64,000 nucleotides of DNA from Siphonodentalium dalli (GCA_032622095.1 CP136067.1:182190556-182254555); one strand, 5' to 3'. Positions 35,484 to 48,762 are shown, counted from the stretch's first letter. The notes: a model not told the origin generated them from the letters alone. Made by a program: numbers and translations.

Positions 35484-37654
35484 GCTTGTTGTAAACAGAA
35501 TTTACTCGAAGTTTTGAGCTTTTGAGAGTCGCCTTCTGTTGTCATGTGAATAGTTTGGGTCTGACTTGGACTTTTGTTTGGAAATATGGACAGGGCTAGA
35601 TTTCGGTTGTTTGTCATGGGAACGTGGTTAGCTACTGCTTTAAATTTATGAATACGAATGGGGATAATGTTAGAGCTTACTCTCGTTGTCACGTGACAAG
35701 CTGTGGAATTAGTTGACCAGATTGTATCAGAATTAGCAATGTGTTTTTCGCCAACTTACATGTACAAGTAGGGTTGCATGAGATGCACATCCAACAAGAC
35801 TGCGCCGTTTGCCTTAGTGAGCTTTTTGTGGTAGTGAAGCATATTTGCCGTCAATTAATACCATAGGTAAAGGAAACGTACCACTTATGTCACACTCCAC
35901 AGTTTCGAATGATCAGTAGGGGTAAATTTCTTAGAATAGAATACCAGTGTTTTCTGGAACCATAGATGTGGCATGTGTAATGAGAGAAGGTTAGTTGCGA
36001 ATTTGTGGATTTTTAGAGGATGTCTTTGAGTTTTGAAAAATATTGTTTCAGGTGACCTTGACCACACCAGTATCAAGTAGTAACGATTTCTTCGAAACAG
36101 TGGTTTCTGACACTGGTGTGACTTTTTGGCACCTGAAATTTGTCATGTGCATGAAAATAAGTGTTTTTGAAATCCCACTGGTGAGAAGTTTGAAACTGTT
36201 TGTTATTAGTGTGAGGGAACAGTGTTCTTCCAGACAACATAGGGGTAATGCTCGACAAATCTTGTGTTGTGTCTCACGAGTCCGAGAATCACTTATTGCG
36301 GCCATTTTTTGCATCAAAATTTCAAATTTCTGGCATAAAATGAAGGGCATAACTCTTGCTACCCCCATTAAAATGATAACTGTATATATGCTCAACCCAG
36401 GCATATACACGTTGTGTATGTGTTGTGCAGAAACTGTAGAGCGTCACCTCACGGGCACAATTATCATTCTAACGCCACTGGTGGTGTGTGTGTGAGGGTG
36501 TGTGTGTGTGTGTCAAAGATCATACGTGCATTTCCGCAAATTAGAAGAATTTTGTAGAAAATTGGTACATGACTACATGTACTAAAATAGAAGTAACCGC
36601 AAGCCTGGGGTTGCGCTGGGAGAGCGTGTATTCACCGGTGTACTCAAAAACCCAATCGAACCCGCGCACCTTGGCACAGAGGTTACATAACATATATTGT
36701 CTGACCTATAACCGTGATGTCGGCCGTCCAAAACCACACGTGGAGATATAATCACACGATCTCAGATACCCCAGACGGGGTTTGGCAATCTGACATGGAG
36801 TAGATTATCCTCATGGCGGCGGACACACTAAGATCAATTAGAATATTCATGTCTGGATATGTGCACGGTGGTATTATCCCATCAACACCGACAGATGCCG
36901 CGAGATCCCAGACACGTCTGTCTTCTAATTGTTCACTTTGTCATCTGGGGGAAGAGAATGTGATTTATCCAATGATCTGTGGGTATATTGAACGTTATTC
37001 CGTGCACTTAGTCTGCCGCAGGGTGGTGGATCAGGATTTGGTCCGACACGGACGTAATTCTCAGATAGATTGGGTTCAAATATTCAAGGTCCAAACCTTG
37101 ACCGTATTTTCTTTCAGACAACCAGGGTGCAAGAAGCTTAATGGAATCAGACACTGTCACTGTTTGGAACACTTAAGTTAGTTACTACTAATGTCGGAAA
37201 GGTTATTAGATATATAGTTTAATTTTTCAACCATAGTATATGGTACTAAGAAAAAAATTCGGAATATTAATTCCCGCAGGCGATTGATTTAATGACATTA
37301 TATATCTTTTTAGTTTGTATATCCTGGTAAATGTATATCTATAGTTTAAATTATAGATACCGATAAACTTGTTTTCTGCTATAAAATAGTGTGTATTAAA
37401 AAAATAACGATACTTTTTTCGCAACAGCATCGCTTTGTCTTCACCAACACCGTATTAACTAATTCATCAGGACCCACCATCATAACATTATATCATGACC
37501 ACATGACCATGATTTACAATGTGCGAATGAGTGTGCATGTACTGTATAGTGTTTTTGATTAATGCTATGTATAGCGCAATTTAGACTGGAAAGTTGTATG
37601 TTATATATATGATCAAAAAATGTTCTCTGCTACAGTTTTGTATACTTCAACGCG
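35484..37654. other. Intergenic, unassigned
   Basis: 150- and 122-codon ORFs (36043-36495, 36813-37181) exist; the first is mirrored by a 120-codon antisense ORF and has no motif, the second has only a CSLC/CGYIERYSVH stretch. A minus-strand GGGTTCGATTGG (about 36650) and GGCCGACAT (about 36719) could be the B and A boxes of an old tRNA-derived SINE. Confidence 0.3.
36480..36513. repeat. (GT)n microsatellite
   Basis: Imperfect GTGTGTGTGTGAGGGTGTGTGT run. Confidence 0.85.
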
Positions 37655-38155
37655 TTAAAGGCACGTGCGGCCTTAATTGTCGAAAATATTCATAGTTGTT
37701 CCAAACACCGTAACCAGAAAAACATTAAAACGCATACAGTTCCGTTCATATATACCATGACCATCGCGTAAACAGCATGTTATCATAAAGACCTACTATA
37801 TTTTACCTAAGCAAGAGCCTGATTGTGTTCCAGAAGACAGCACAATGCTGCTGGCTAATCACACACAAATGGCATAAACGCTCTTTATTCGTTCCATATC
37901 AGGAATTCACCCACAAAGAACGCTCTTTATGTTTACCATCATAATATAAACAAACACCAGAAAAGTAACTTTTTATGCCTTTGTTTACATAACAATGGTC
38001 AAAAATATGACAATAACATACTGTTTATGCGATATTTCTTATTTGTATACGGACAAAGTCTGTCTACATTTTTTTGTTCTTTCTGTTTGTGGCGGATTTT
38101 GACGGGTGGAAATATTTTCACAGGATACCCACCGCCAAGGCCAACCGTACCTTTA
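37655..38155. mobile_element. TTAAAGGCACG MITE, copy 2
   Basis: Same length and internal order as 10512-11014. The 75-codon ORF at 38074 merely crosses its right end. Confidence 0.8.
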
Positions 38156-38330
38156 ACCATAAATGTTCATTGATGAACATTTTACTGGGAACTCAGATTG
38201 ATATATTATATGTCAATCCAAAGTCGTGTGAACGGTTGTCGATGAATTTATTGAAAACGGCCAAAGAGAGTTGGACGAAATATCTCAAGGTAAAATTATA
38301 ATGTTGTGAGTACTGAAATCAAATTTATTA

Positions 38331-38455
38331 ATTGTGTAAGCCAGTGCCTTCTCTTATATATGCGAGGCTAACAATGGGGACTCGCATATAAAAGAGAATT
38401 CATGGTGCAGGATCTTTAATGCTGCATCGACACAGCATCCGCCGTGAAAGCGTTA
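38331..38455. mobile_element. Degenerate relative of the hairpin-pair MITEs
   Basis: A diverged TTCTCTTATATATGCGAGGC hairpin followed by GCTGCATCGACACAGC and CGTGAAAGCGTTAA. Similar diverged copies at 41780-41985 and 44930-45130. Confidence 0.55.
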
Positions 38456-38611
38456 ATTATGGTCACTGTTGGATTTCAAAGGGAGATAACGCATACCTCA
38501 GAATTAGGTGACATGTTTTGAACAAATTATTTCTAAAAACTAAATTAAATCAACATGTAGCTAAATCCTTATGAAAATCACACAAAAAAACAACAACTGT
38601 AAGCTGATATT

Positions 38612-38865
38612 CAAGCCTTGAAATAGTGTGTCTGTCATTTGCAGAATGAGGTCCCCAGAGGGTGAATTTAGTTATGCTACCCCGCATAGCGGGTTAGCAT
38701 CACCAAATTCACCCTCTGGGAACCTCATTCTGCTGAGTTGTAAGCAGAATGAGGTTCACAGACGGTGAATTTGGTGATGCTAGCCCGCTATGCGGGGTAG
38801 CATCAATAAATTCACCCTCTGGGAACCTCATTCTGCAAATGACAGACACACTATTTCAAGGCTTG
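38612..38865. mobile_element. CAAGCCTTGAAATAG MITE, complete
   Basis: 254 bp; ends CAAGCCTTGAAATAG and CTATTTCAAGGCTTG. Internally two hairpins with arms CAGAATGAGGT…GAGGGTGAATTT around CCCGCATAGCGGG-type centres. Confidence 0.85.
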
Positions 38866-39210
38866 CTGATATTACGTTATTGTACACCCACTTGTTTGTT
38901 GGTTGAAATAGATTCACATAGACATGTTCTCTATCAAAGATAATCTATTTGAAGCAATATCAGTATTCAGCTAACCGGGAGAGTATATATTTCCACGGGC
39001 ATTGAACACAAATTCGCATTTTCGAGCAATTTGCCGAAATCTCATTCTTTACATTTTGTGTTATGAGTTTTTGTATGTTTTGTGTCATGTTTTTCTTCTT
39101 CTGAGATAGATAAGCCATTTGTGGAGCTAAATTCCAGTTGTGTTATGTCGAATTGTGTGGTTGTTGTAATCATATTATTTGGGCTGATGGGGTCATTGTC
39201 ACCAATCATC

Positions 39211-39829
39211 GATCACATTCGTAGCCAGCTTGTCAAATCGGCAACAAGTGTTGTTAGCTTTTCAAGGGCGATCATATTCGTAGCCAGCTTGTCAAATCGG
39301 CAACAAGTGGTGTTAGCTTGTCAAGGGCGATCATATTCGTAGCCAGCTTGTCAAATCGGCAACAAGTGTTGTTAGCTTTTCAAGGGCGATCATATTCGTA
39401 GCCAGCTTGTCAAATCGGCAACAAGTGTTGTTAGCTTTTCAAGGGCGATCATATTCGTAGCCAGCTTGTCAAATCGGCAACAAGTGTTGTTAGCTTTTCA
39501 AGGGCGATCACATTCGTAGCCAGCTTTTCAAATCGGCAACAAGTGGTGTTAGCTTGTCAAGGGCGGTCATATTCGTAGCCAGCTTGTCAAATCGGCAACA
39601 AGTGTTGTTAGCTTTTCAAGGGCGATCACATTCGTAGCCAGCTTGTCAAATCGGCAACAAGTGATGTTAGCTTTTCAAGGGCGATCACATTCGTAGCCAG
39701 CTTGTCAAATCGGCAACAAGTAGTGTTAGCTTGTCAAGGGCAATCATATTCGTAGCCAGCTTGTCAAATCGGCAACAAGTGGTGTTAGCTTTTCAAGGGC
39801 GATCATATTCGTAGCCAGCTTTTCATATT
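39211..39829. repeat. 59-bp tandem array, ten copies
   Basis: The unit GATCATATTCGTAGCCAGCT… ends TTTTCAAGGGC; ten full units and ~28 bp. Variants CACATT/CATATT and GTTGTT/GTGGTG are interspersed. Confidence 0.95.
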
Positions 39830-40110
39830 CTTGTGGGCCCAATGAACCAGACTTGGTTCACTGTAGGCCTAATTACATTCTTGAGTAGATGAATGTAAAA
39901 CAACTTAGGCTACATGTGGGAAGAAATAAATTAATTAGTCATATACCTATGATGTTTTCGATAAATGTCGTGAAACTTCTCGAGTTCTATTCCTATAACT
40001 TAATAAATGAACCCAGTTTTTGGAGCATGACGTCGCCATTTAGTCGCGAGTTCACGCGATGGTCAATGTCATATAACGCGTCATAAAAGATAGAATTTGA
40101 AAATTTTGCT

Positions 40111-40273
40111 ACAAATGTGATCTCCTGTGAACAGCTGGCTACGGGTGTGATCTCCTGTGAACAGCTGGCTACGGGTGTGATCTCATGTGAACAGCTGGCT
40201 ACGGGTGTGATCTCCTGTGAACAGCTGGCTACGGGTGTGATCTCCTGTGAACAGCTGGCTACGGATGTGATCG
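40111..40273. repeat. 30-bp tandem array, 5.4 copies
   Basis: Unit ACGGGTGTGATCTCCTGTGA + ACAGCTGGCT, nearly invariant. Shares AGCTGGCTACG…TGTGATC with the reverse complement of the 59-bp array. Confidence 0.95.
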
Positions 40274-41784
40274 GTGCCTTGTGACAATTAGATGGAACCC
40301 TGAATGCTGTGAACTGCCGACACACTGCAAATCAATGTTATCTTTTGATCCTACCTCTGATTTCTAAGAATGGACTGAGAAAATTTTTTATAAGCAAGAA
40401 TGTGTCTTGGTCTGGGTGACAATAAATACTTATTCAGTTGCTGATCCGCACATGGCATACTTGACTAGACACTAGTTCTATGAGGCTACGCCAGCCTACG
40501 TGGCTTAACCCTTATCGCCGTCATGCGAGACCAGTACAATCCATCCACCACTATTACTCCACCGGGCTAATTAATGCCATCCCCCTATTTACATACTTTA
40601 CAAGTGACTGTAAGCAATTAAAAAGTAACTTGAACTGGCTGTGTGTTCCATTTTGCAAAATAACAAATATGGCTACAACAAGCTGCATAAAACATTTTAG
40701 CAACAAGATATATATATATGTCCATACACTCATTGTTCAGTTTTCGGTTATGTCAGTCAGCGATGTTGTGCCATCGGGAGCAATCGACTACAATTCATAA
40801 AGTCGGATAGCAACCGGAATGCTATTCTATGGTTAGTTTGAGAATTCTCGCGTGACGTCATTTATAAAATGGCGGATTGATTGTATTGGTCTCTCGTTAT
40901 GTGGGGACACAGCAGAGTGTCGTATCATCATGTAGTCAGCGTCTAGTCTAAAGACATAACGGGATTGCTGATAGGTAGCCGGAACATCAGTTTTGTATCA
41001 TCCGTTGTTCATGCGAAAATAACAAGAATCACTATTGTGTACCTCTCAATAATAAATTACCTCAACATTTTCGCCTCCATCGTCGGTGTCGTCCGAAATG
41101 TCTCGAGCATGAACCCTAATGTATGGCTGCTTCTTATGAAGAGAAATGGTACAAAAGCCCTCGAAGCCACATTAAAAGTTCAATTTTAAACACCTCAAAC
41201 TGAAGGCAGAACGGGTCAGGTTACTACGAATTGTGGGGCTGGTTCGATTGGGACAAGGGCATGTCTAATGCTCTAAATTACACATAATTATGTATGGAAC
41301 ATCTCCCGATCCCCGGTCGCTCAATCAAAGAAAGGAACCTAACTTTACTGATCCCATACCACGCATACATGTATGCATATGATTAAACTGCAAGGCGAAA
41401 TTATTTCTGTTCGCTGCGCTGTTCTGACCACTGTCACATATATTCATGCCTATTTTATTTTTTTTGGAAATAGGAAGTCCATTAAAATGACTACCGCCAA
41501 CCGTCCTTTCTATATAAACACACACAACAGCATACAAATAACTCAGTTGGTTCAAGCTTAATCAACATAGATATACCATAAAAGAGAACATTTCTTACAA
41601 GTTGAATTTGTTAATTTAACAGAAGGTATATCAAACTCGTTTCAGAGCCTATTTTTATTTAATTCTAACTAAACGGCGTAGGAATTGTCGATCGGTCATT
41701 TTTATGCTATTGTGTGGCACATTGTCGAACTAATTTGATCAGATCAGGTTTATACTTTCATGACTGGAGCTTCCTGAAATTTTA
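40274..41784. other. Unassigned; CRE/TATA cluster inside
   Basis: ORFs at 40480 (106 codons) and 40965 (74) lack family features. Confidence 0.35.
40853..40875 (+). promoter_or_regulatory. CRE plus TATA/ATGGCGG motif cluster
   Basis: Palindromic CRE TGACGTCA followed at once by TTTATAAAATGGCGG. Another full CRE is at 25592-25599. Suggestive of a promoter, but no convincing gene follows. Confidence 0.25.
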
Positions 41785-41985
41785 AAACCCATTTGCAAAT
41801 GCATTCTCTTATATATGACGCCCACAGGGCGCCTCACATTTATAAGAAAATGCGTTGGCCTAACCATATTGACCTTGACCTTGTAAGCCATTGCATTCTC
41901 TTATACATGCGCGGCTCCCTATGGGAGACTCGCATATATACGATAATGCACTGGTCTTAAATGCTACACCCGCAGGGTTAACTGG
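41785..41985. mobile_element. Degenerate hairpin-pair element
   Basis: Two imperfect TGCATTCTCTTATA hairpins separated by CATATTGACCTTGACCTTG, then CCGCAGGGTTAA. Confidence 0.55.
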
Positions 41986-43099
41986 CAACTGAATATTTTT
42001 CCAGAACAATGCAGAATGAATTCTAGTTCACAAAATGTGATAAAAATACAAGAATATATGTATACTGATTACGTTCTTGTAGTGGTCAGACCAGCGTAGC
42101 GAGGGCAAGGAACTCGCCTTACAGTGTGGCATAATCATAAGGGTTCGTGCCGAGATATTTTTCATTTCGGATTTACACTTCATCTCTCAGAAATAGTATA
42201 CCTCGTTGATGAAAATGCATCTTTGTTATTTAATTACATTTTTAATATATGTAAATGTGTTTAAACATGTTAGCTTACCTCACTAAACAGATTGTATTTC
42301 AATTATATAACAAACATTTAATTCGCTTTATTGATATTGACTGACATTTTTCTTAATTCGCCATGTTCACCTTCATCACTAACGGTACAACTACCAATGC
42401 TATCATTTCTGGTGTTCAAATGTGACTAAGAATTATTGAATTGCAGAAAACAGCTTAATGAAACAATAAACCGATTCACTAAATGGGAATCCCTCTAACT
42501 AGGTGACTCACGTCATAGGTCACATGGTATTAGTGGCTCCGTTATTTGTTTAAAACTAAATATATGTTTAATGCATGCAGAAACTCCGTTTAATTGACAA
42601 ATTGTATTCGGCACCGGGTCCTGATACAAATCATTTTATTACGAAACCCATTTCGATAGGCTTTGTATTGTAGAATGCCGAGTGGAAGCTACTTGAATCA
42701 GTTTTCCGCGTGACCAGTATGACGTGTTTCCATGAATGCACGATAATTAGGGGTATTTTCGGAATATCTATTGTTTAAATATTCAACAATTCCAATTTTT
42801 CGGATTTTTTTTTTTTTTTATAAATGAAGGTATCAACGATGAAAATAATTCTCATTGTTGCATTACCACGTCCATCAGATGATTATATATTTGGTAGAGC
42901 ACCGTACATTTAAGGATGTGTTTTTATTGTGCGGACGACACGTTTTATGGATGACACTTCTATGGTCCTACATCACCAACGACCGTTACACCAGCTAGAC
43001 GTTTCTGCTTCGTATTCCATTTCCACATATACATGTGACGTACTAGTTTCTGCACTCACTTCAAGTCGGTAAACATCCATATAAATAAAGAGTAGAATC
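41986..43099. other. Nothing recognised
   Basis: AT-rich, no ORF above 60 codons. Confidence 0.4.
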
Positions 43100-43260
43100 T
43101 GCCTGTTTAGATATTTTTTCTCAGACCCGAAACTTATTTCAACCAAAGTTGGTGTTGTGACTCGGGGTACCCTGGCGGATTTTATAACGACGTTAGCTTT
43201 TCATAATTTTTGTTTAAAATTTTTTTATTAAATAAATAAAAAAAAAAAACATTCATCAAT
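43100..43260. repeat. CTCGGGGTACCCTG repeat, copy 1
   Basis: AACCAAAGTTGGTGTTGTGACTCGG-type sequence (split: AACCAAAGTTGGTG, then ACTCGGGGTACCCTGGCGG), GACGTTAGC, and a poly-T/A tail. A relative is at 63600-63720. The tail suggests the 3' end of a retroposed element. Confidence 0.45.
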
Positions 43261-43686
43261 GAATTTTTTATTTTTTTATTTATTTTTGTTTTTTTAATCC
43301 ATATATTTAAACTGTTTTGTGTAACAGGGCCTGTGTCAGCTAGTGCATCATAATTCAGTGTGTCGCACGGCAATTTGCATTTAAGCAAAAAATGTGCTTC
43401 ACATAGTGTGTATTTTAATATTAAAAATTGTGTACAATATTGATTTTGTCATATATTATCTTTTGTATATTTGATTTGTAAGTTTTTAGTTTAGGTGTGA
43501 TTATAGCATATACCCATACCTCAGTCCTGTTTGTAGAACCTCTTAATTTATATACCTCATAATATTTACTCTTATATATACTCGGACTGGTGTCCGCTTT
43601 CACTATATATGCGACCATGAAGGCTGGTGGTACGGGTATCGCATTCTGTTGCTTAAGGGTACGTCCATAGCATGGCAAATTTGCTT

Positions 43687-44169
43687 GGTACAGTACCAGT
43701 CAGAAGAAGTGGTATATTGAGGCGCGCCTTTATTGCGATATTGAGCGCGCTTAATTTCGAAAAAGGCTTGATTATAGCGCAATACCCAAAATCTGTCGCG
43801 CTTATTATTGCGATATTGAACGCAAAATATCACGATATTAAGAGCGCAAAATTTCATACAGACCCCGATAGTGTTATATTTATATTAGATAAATACTGTG
43901 CATATACAACTATAATTATATACAAATCTAAAATATTATCTCTATGTATGTAATAAACAATATAGAAGAAGCAATAATTTGCTTTAAATGTCACAATTAT
44001 GAGCGCAAGATGTCACAATATTAAAGGCGAAATATTGCGATATTAAGCGCAAAATATTGCAAAAATATCACAAGCGGCGCGCTTATAAGCGTTTCTACTT
44101 GCAATATTATTGCGATATTGGGCGCGAAAATAGCGCGCTTAATATACCACTTCTTTTGACTGTACTGTA
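43687..44169. mobile_element. AGTCAGAAGAAG MITE, copy 2
   Basis: TIR GTACAGTACCAGTCAGAAG…GTGGTATATT against AATATACCACTTCTTTTGAC at 44145-44169. Internal GCGATATTGAGCGC repeats make the element CpG-richer than its surroundings. Confidence 0.75.
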
Positions 44170-44280
44170 GTTCGTCGTAGAGGGCTTCAGTGTGCTATAC
44201 AATGTGAGGGACACACTACTTATGGGATGCCATGACCCACTTTTACTACATGTTCATTGAGATTTGTATAATTCATTAAC

Positions 44281-44500
44281 CCTTTCTATGGTAAATGGAT
44301 TCTTGCACTCATTTATAAAAGCAGACGACAGATAATACAAGTGCAGAAGGAGTCATATCTATTGGACGGAAATGTTCAGATACTAAGTTCAACAAACGAC
44401 CTATGGTCGTCTATATAGGTTGTTGATTGAACTTATTTGAACAGTTCCTAAGGGAGACCTACTCGTCAATGAGTATTTAGTATAGAACGGGTTAAACAAC
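44281..44500. mobile_element. Hairpin element next to the 44.6-kb MITE
   Basis: TAACCCTTTCTATGG and GAACGGGTTAA ends (weak TIR) with an inner hairpin TTCAACAAACGACC/…GGTTGTTGATTGAA. Confidence 0.45.
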
Positions 44501-44555
44501 TGGCATTTACCCGATGTTGTCCTCTCAATAACTGCAATAACTCGTTACATTTAAA

Positions 44556-44872
44556 TGGGGACTGTACACTAAATCTGGCCATTTACGGGACCACCTTATA
44601 CTCCAACTCCACAGAATACATACAACAAATGAATGAATTTGAGCCACGTGTTCTATGAACGATGCAAACAACATGGTAATCATAATTAAAATGAATAAAT
44701 GGCTGGAGTCATAAATTCATGTTCATGTTGTTAGCATCTCTCATAGAGCACATGAGTGTATTTTGTACTAATCCATGGCTCAGATTCATTCATTTGTTGC
44801 AAATATTCTGTTGAGTATAAAAGGAGATGACCCTATAAATGGCAGAATTTAGTGTATAGTCCCCCTTTAATA
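44556..44872. mobile_element. GTACACTAAATCC MITE, complete
   Basis: GGGGACTGTACACTAAATCT to AGAATTTAGTGTATAGTCCC, 317 bp; serves as the intact reference for the split copy at 6953-7718. Confidence 0.8.
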
Positions 44873-44929
44873 CGACAATCAACGCCACGTATTTTGTTAT
44901 CCCCAAATTGATCATTAACCCTTCACGGC

Positions 44930-45135
44930 TGTCCAGAGTGTCCTGAAATTTTGCAAAAACCCTGTGCCAATGCATTCTCTTAAATATACGAGTATCGCAT
45001 ATATAAGAGAATACATTGACCTAACAAAATTTGCATTGACTTTGTAAACCAGTGCATTATCTTATATATGCGAGGCGCCTTATGTCACATGATATTTAAT
45101 GCTGCACCAGCGCAGCTCCCGTCATGAAAGGGTTA
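44930..45135. mobile_element. Degenerate hairpin-pair element
   Basis: AATGCATTCTCTTAAATATA… hairpin, a spacer, and a second half hairpin, ending GTCATGAAAGGGTTAA, with a similar AACCCTTCACGGC at the left end. Confidence 0.55.
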
Positions 45136-45569
45136 ATTGACATCTATGAACACTTGCCAAGCAATATTTGCCAGGTGTGAACATTGCCTGGACTGCTTCG
45201 TATATTGAATCACTTGGCCCTCTAATCCCACAACATTGAGTGGACAGTATGTGAATTCGACGATATATATAGGTTTGTTGAGATAAAGATTTAAATTCAT
45301 ATTTCCGTTATATAGTCATGTACATTTCCCACCGCTCTCCGATATTATTGTGGGTAATTGTAGACATGAATCGACTGGCAAAAATCTTCCACTTTTACTT
45401 GATTGGTCGAAATTCAACCTTGACCCTCATTGCTCTGCATCTATCGTAATGTGAACTGGATCTATTAATGTATCTTTGCAATGGGTTCATTAGCAAAATT
45501 CATTAAAAGTATGTTAAACCATCATCTCCCAAAACGAACACGAACAAGTTGATAGCTAAACCTGAGTTT

Positions 45570-45995
45570 AGTTTGCCTATCATTTGCAGAATGAGGTCCC
45601 CAGAGGGTGAATTTAGTTATGCTATCCCGCACAGCGGGCTATAGGATCACCAAATTCACCCTCTGGGGACCTCATTATGCATGGCCTCATCTGCAATGGG
45701 AAACATAGACTCGGATTGAAGTTCCCAAATGGTGAATATTGTGATGTACACCCATTGGGAACCTCGATTATGCAATGTGTCGTCTGGCAATTTGGGGATA
45801 TAGAGAAACTAAACTAAAAAAAAGTAGAATCTATGTGAAGAAGTTTCTATAGAAATTTGATAATAAAGAAACTTTCCAGAGAAGATGAGGCCTAAGCAGA
45901 TGGTGAGTTTATTGTTGCTAGCCCGCTATGCGGGATAGCATCACTAAATTCACCTTCTGGGGACCTCATTCTGCAAATGACAGGCACACTAAGCT
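45570..45995. mobile_element. CAAGCCTTGAAATAG-family element, diverged
   Basis: Hairpin arms ATTTGCAGAATGAGGTCCCC at the left and the complement at 45960-45985, with the same extra interior as 60636-61064. Confidence 0.7.
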
Positions 45996-46150
45996 CAGTT
46001 GATAGCCTTCCTGTTTTGTGTGTTTATTGTTATTCTCCAGTAACCGTTGTTGTGTGAAAAACACTTTGATTTGATCCAACGTTGAACTGTTAGCCGACGA
46101 GTGACTTCAGATGATATACATTATTTACCTTCAAATGACATATATATTTA

Positions 46151-46435
46151 CAAGCCTTGAAATAGTGTGTCTGCAATTTGCAGAATTATTCCCCCATTGG
46201 GTGAATTTACAGACGCTATCCCACCCGGCTGACTAGCGTCACCAAATTCACCCTCTGGGAATCTCATTCTGCTGAGGCCACAACTTCTATGGGAGACCTA
46301 TATGATCAGATTGAAGTTCCCCAGTGGAAGTTGGTGATGTTCACCCACCATTAGTCACCTCAATTATGCATTTTATCTTCTGCAAATTAGGGGATATAGA
46401 AACTGAACACACGGGGAAAAGTAACGAAAACAATG
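46151..46435. mobile_element. CAAGCCTTGAAATAG-family element, 3'-truncated
   Basis: Left end CAAGCCTTGAAATAGTGTGT, one hairpin, then the GTTCCCCAGTGGAAGTTGG interior; a C10 run follows at about 46446. Confidence 0.7.
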
Positions 46436-46747
46436 TTAATTATACCCCCCCCCCCTTCGCCTTTTATTTCTCAGCCCGATGCCTTCGTGATGTACATACT
46501 GTTCACATATTTATTTGACCTCAGCACTTCTTTGTTTGTGTGCATATAATAACAACATACATGGAATATTATCGTTAGCTATTTTATGCCATATATTTTA
46601 TAGACCTCGTGTATATTCTTATTATTTATTAAATACATTATTTGACATCCTCGTTCTCGTTTTCGAAAACCATACAAATGAACCCATTTGATGTCTAACA
46701 ATGACAGAAACTTGTGCATCCATCATACGCATATATTATCAATCAAA

Positions 46748-47270
46748 TTCTCGGTCCACAACAGCTTGGGATATCGGTTGGGTTGGTGCTGTTTTGGACC
46801 GAGTCCCGTCCCGTTTGTCTTCTATAACGGACTTTTATTCAAAAGACGTACTACATTTACATTTGGAGCCCGGGCATTCACATGCACCCCTGAAAGTTAT
46901 TAATCATCTGACATGTCCGCTTTTAATTTGTCTTCCAAATGGCATATCCTTTATCGTGATAGAAAAAGGTATATATTGATGATACGATCGTTTAATGTAT
47001 TGTTTACTTACATTTTCTGATGGCGCGACAAATCGAAATTCTCTGTAAAACAAGACTTTGTTTACTTATTAATCTTGTTGCTTTCTCATTTAACGGACCT
47101 CTGATATATGCATACGAAATGCTTGGGAACGGCTGCCCTCTCTGCTCTTATACGGAAAGCTTCCATTTGATGCCTAATCCGAAGAATACAAGCAAAATAA
47201 CTCCAGCCCACGATTCTGGGCGTATAATCGTTATAGAAGAGTAACCCAAGCTGTTGTGGACCGAGAAGAC
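46748..47270. mobile_element. AGACCAAGTC-family MITE, second copy
   Basis: Shares TCGGTCCACAACAGCTTGGG, CTTCTATAACGGACTTTTAT and the right end TTGTGGACCGAGAAGACTT with 28684-29232. ORFs crossing it are not conserved. Confidence 0.7.
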
Positions 47271-47738
47271 TTTCATTATGTTCGCCTTAGAAAATATACC
47301 CGGGATTTCCGGTATAATCAAGCGGGATTCCAGTAATAATCAGGATTCCCGGTGGAATTTCGGCAATAATTAGGAATTTCATGGGAATAAGTTCAATGAG
47401 AAATAATGACATAGCCCGTGTGTCTTACACTAAATCATGTTCGACGATTGTTCGACCGCCAATTGAGTGGGTCATGCTTTCATATCCCAATAAAACACAC
47501 CATAAAACGAACCCGTGTCATATCTTGTTGACCCATATGACAGGACGCTTTAAATAAATCAACTGGGCATGTGGTGCGGCCATGGACTAGACTATTGGAC
47601 TAACTTATAGTGTTGCATGGTATAATATCCAAACTGCACACAGATCACAGAAGAAAACAAATTAGTTGAGATTATAGAAAGAAAAAAACGACCACAGCGC
47701 TATAACCTTCAATAAAACACTCAAACTACATTCATTTC

Positions 47739-48170
47739 TTAAAGCCACATGGCGGTTTGCGATCCGAAATACACATAATATTATTCGCTTTTGAATTTTT
47801 CTCAGTATCGAAATAGGTCGATAAATATCTGAACTACCTTTCTACAAACTATTATGTAACCCAAAAGGCGCATTGACGTAATGAGAAATACAACTGTGAA
47901 CACGGTGTTTGGAACCCAAACACAAAACAGACATTTGCACGACATGGAACAGGAAAGAGCGTTCCCTGATATGGTAGCAATAAAGAGCTTTGTCTGACTT
48001 CTGGCGAAAAGTTGAAAACTGCTGAAAATTGGCTGTCACTTTGACAAGTGGTTTTCAGAGCATATGAAGCTGATATATCAATAGTTCGTTTATTTATCAA
48101 CCTATCGTATCCGTCGCTCCAAATTACGTAGAGAAAAAAATGGAGGTTCGAATGAGCCATGTCCGTTTAA
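47739..48170 (+). mobile_element. TTAAAGCCACATGGCGG MITE, copy 1
   Basis: 432 bp, ends TTAAAGCCACATGGCGG and GCCATGTCCGTTTAA. Contains CGAAATAGGTCGATAAATAT and GACATGGAACAGGAAAGAGC. Confidence 0.8.
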
Positions 48171-48307
48171 ATGAACGAGATCTCGGTTCGGACATTTTCC
48201 CAGATAAATCCCGCTATTTCAAGTGACCGGGATCCCAGTAACATTTTGATCCCGAATATATTCCAGTAGTAATCGGGGAGCAAAATACTTTTGAACATAG
48301 GATATAT

Positions 48308-48762
48308 GTGACCCGCTATTTCAAATCCAGTCGTAAGTCGGGATATTTTTACCCTGTGCCAATGCATTCTCTTATATATGCGAGTCGACCATAGGTCGCC
48401 TCGCATATAAGAGAATGCATTGGCCTAACAATTTTTTACAATATTAATAATGTTTTCTTGTTTTCTTTAACAATTTTATAATTTCACCCATACAGAGCCC
48501 CAGACAAACATGAGCAGACGTCACTCTTCTATATGCTTCTATATATGTGTGGGGCTCCCTGCAGGGTAATGGATGTTTTTTATTTTATGTCCTAAAAATT
48601 GTAAGAAACATTTATTTAAAAAAAATGATAAAATATTGTTAGGCCAATGCATTCTCTTATATATGATAGGCGACCTATGGTCGACTCGCATATATAAGAG
48701 AATGCATTGGCACAGGGTAAAAAAAATCCCGACTTACGACTGGATTTGATATGGCGGGTCAC
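48308..48762. mobile_element. Hairpin-pair MITE, GTGACCCGC ends, copy 1
   Basis: TIR GTGACCCGC…TCAAATCCAGTCG with flanking ATAT on both sides (possible 4-bp target duplication). Contains the same ~68-bp hairpins as the TAACCC family, plus a central GAGCCCCAGACAAACATGAG / GGGGCTCCCTGCAGG segment. Confidence 0.85.

Noticed and set aside
36043-36495. 150-codon ORF
   Set aside because: A 120-codon ORF lies antisense over the same bases, no domain is visible, and no splice or promoter context was found.
39211-40273. CRISPR-like regular repeats
   Set aside because: Units are contiguous with no unique spacers, and the DNA is animal nuclear sequence.
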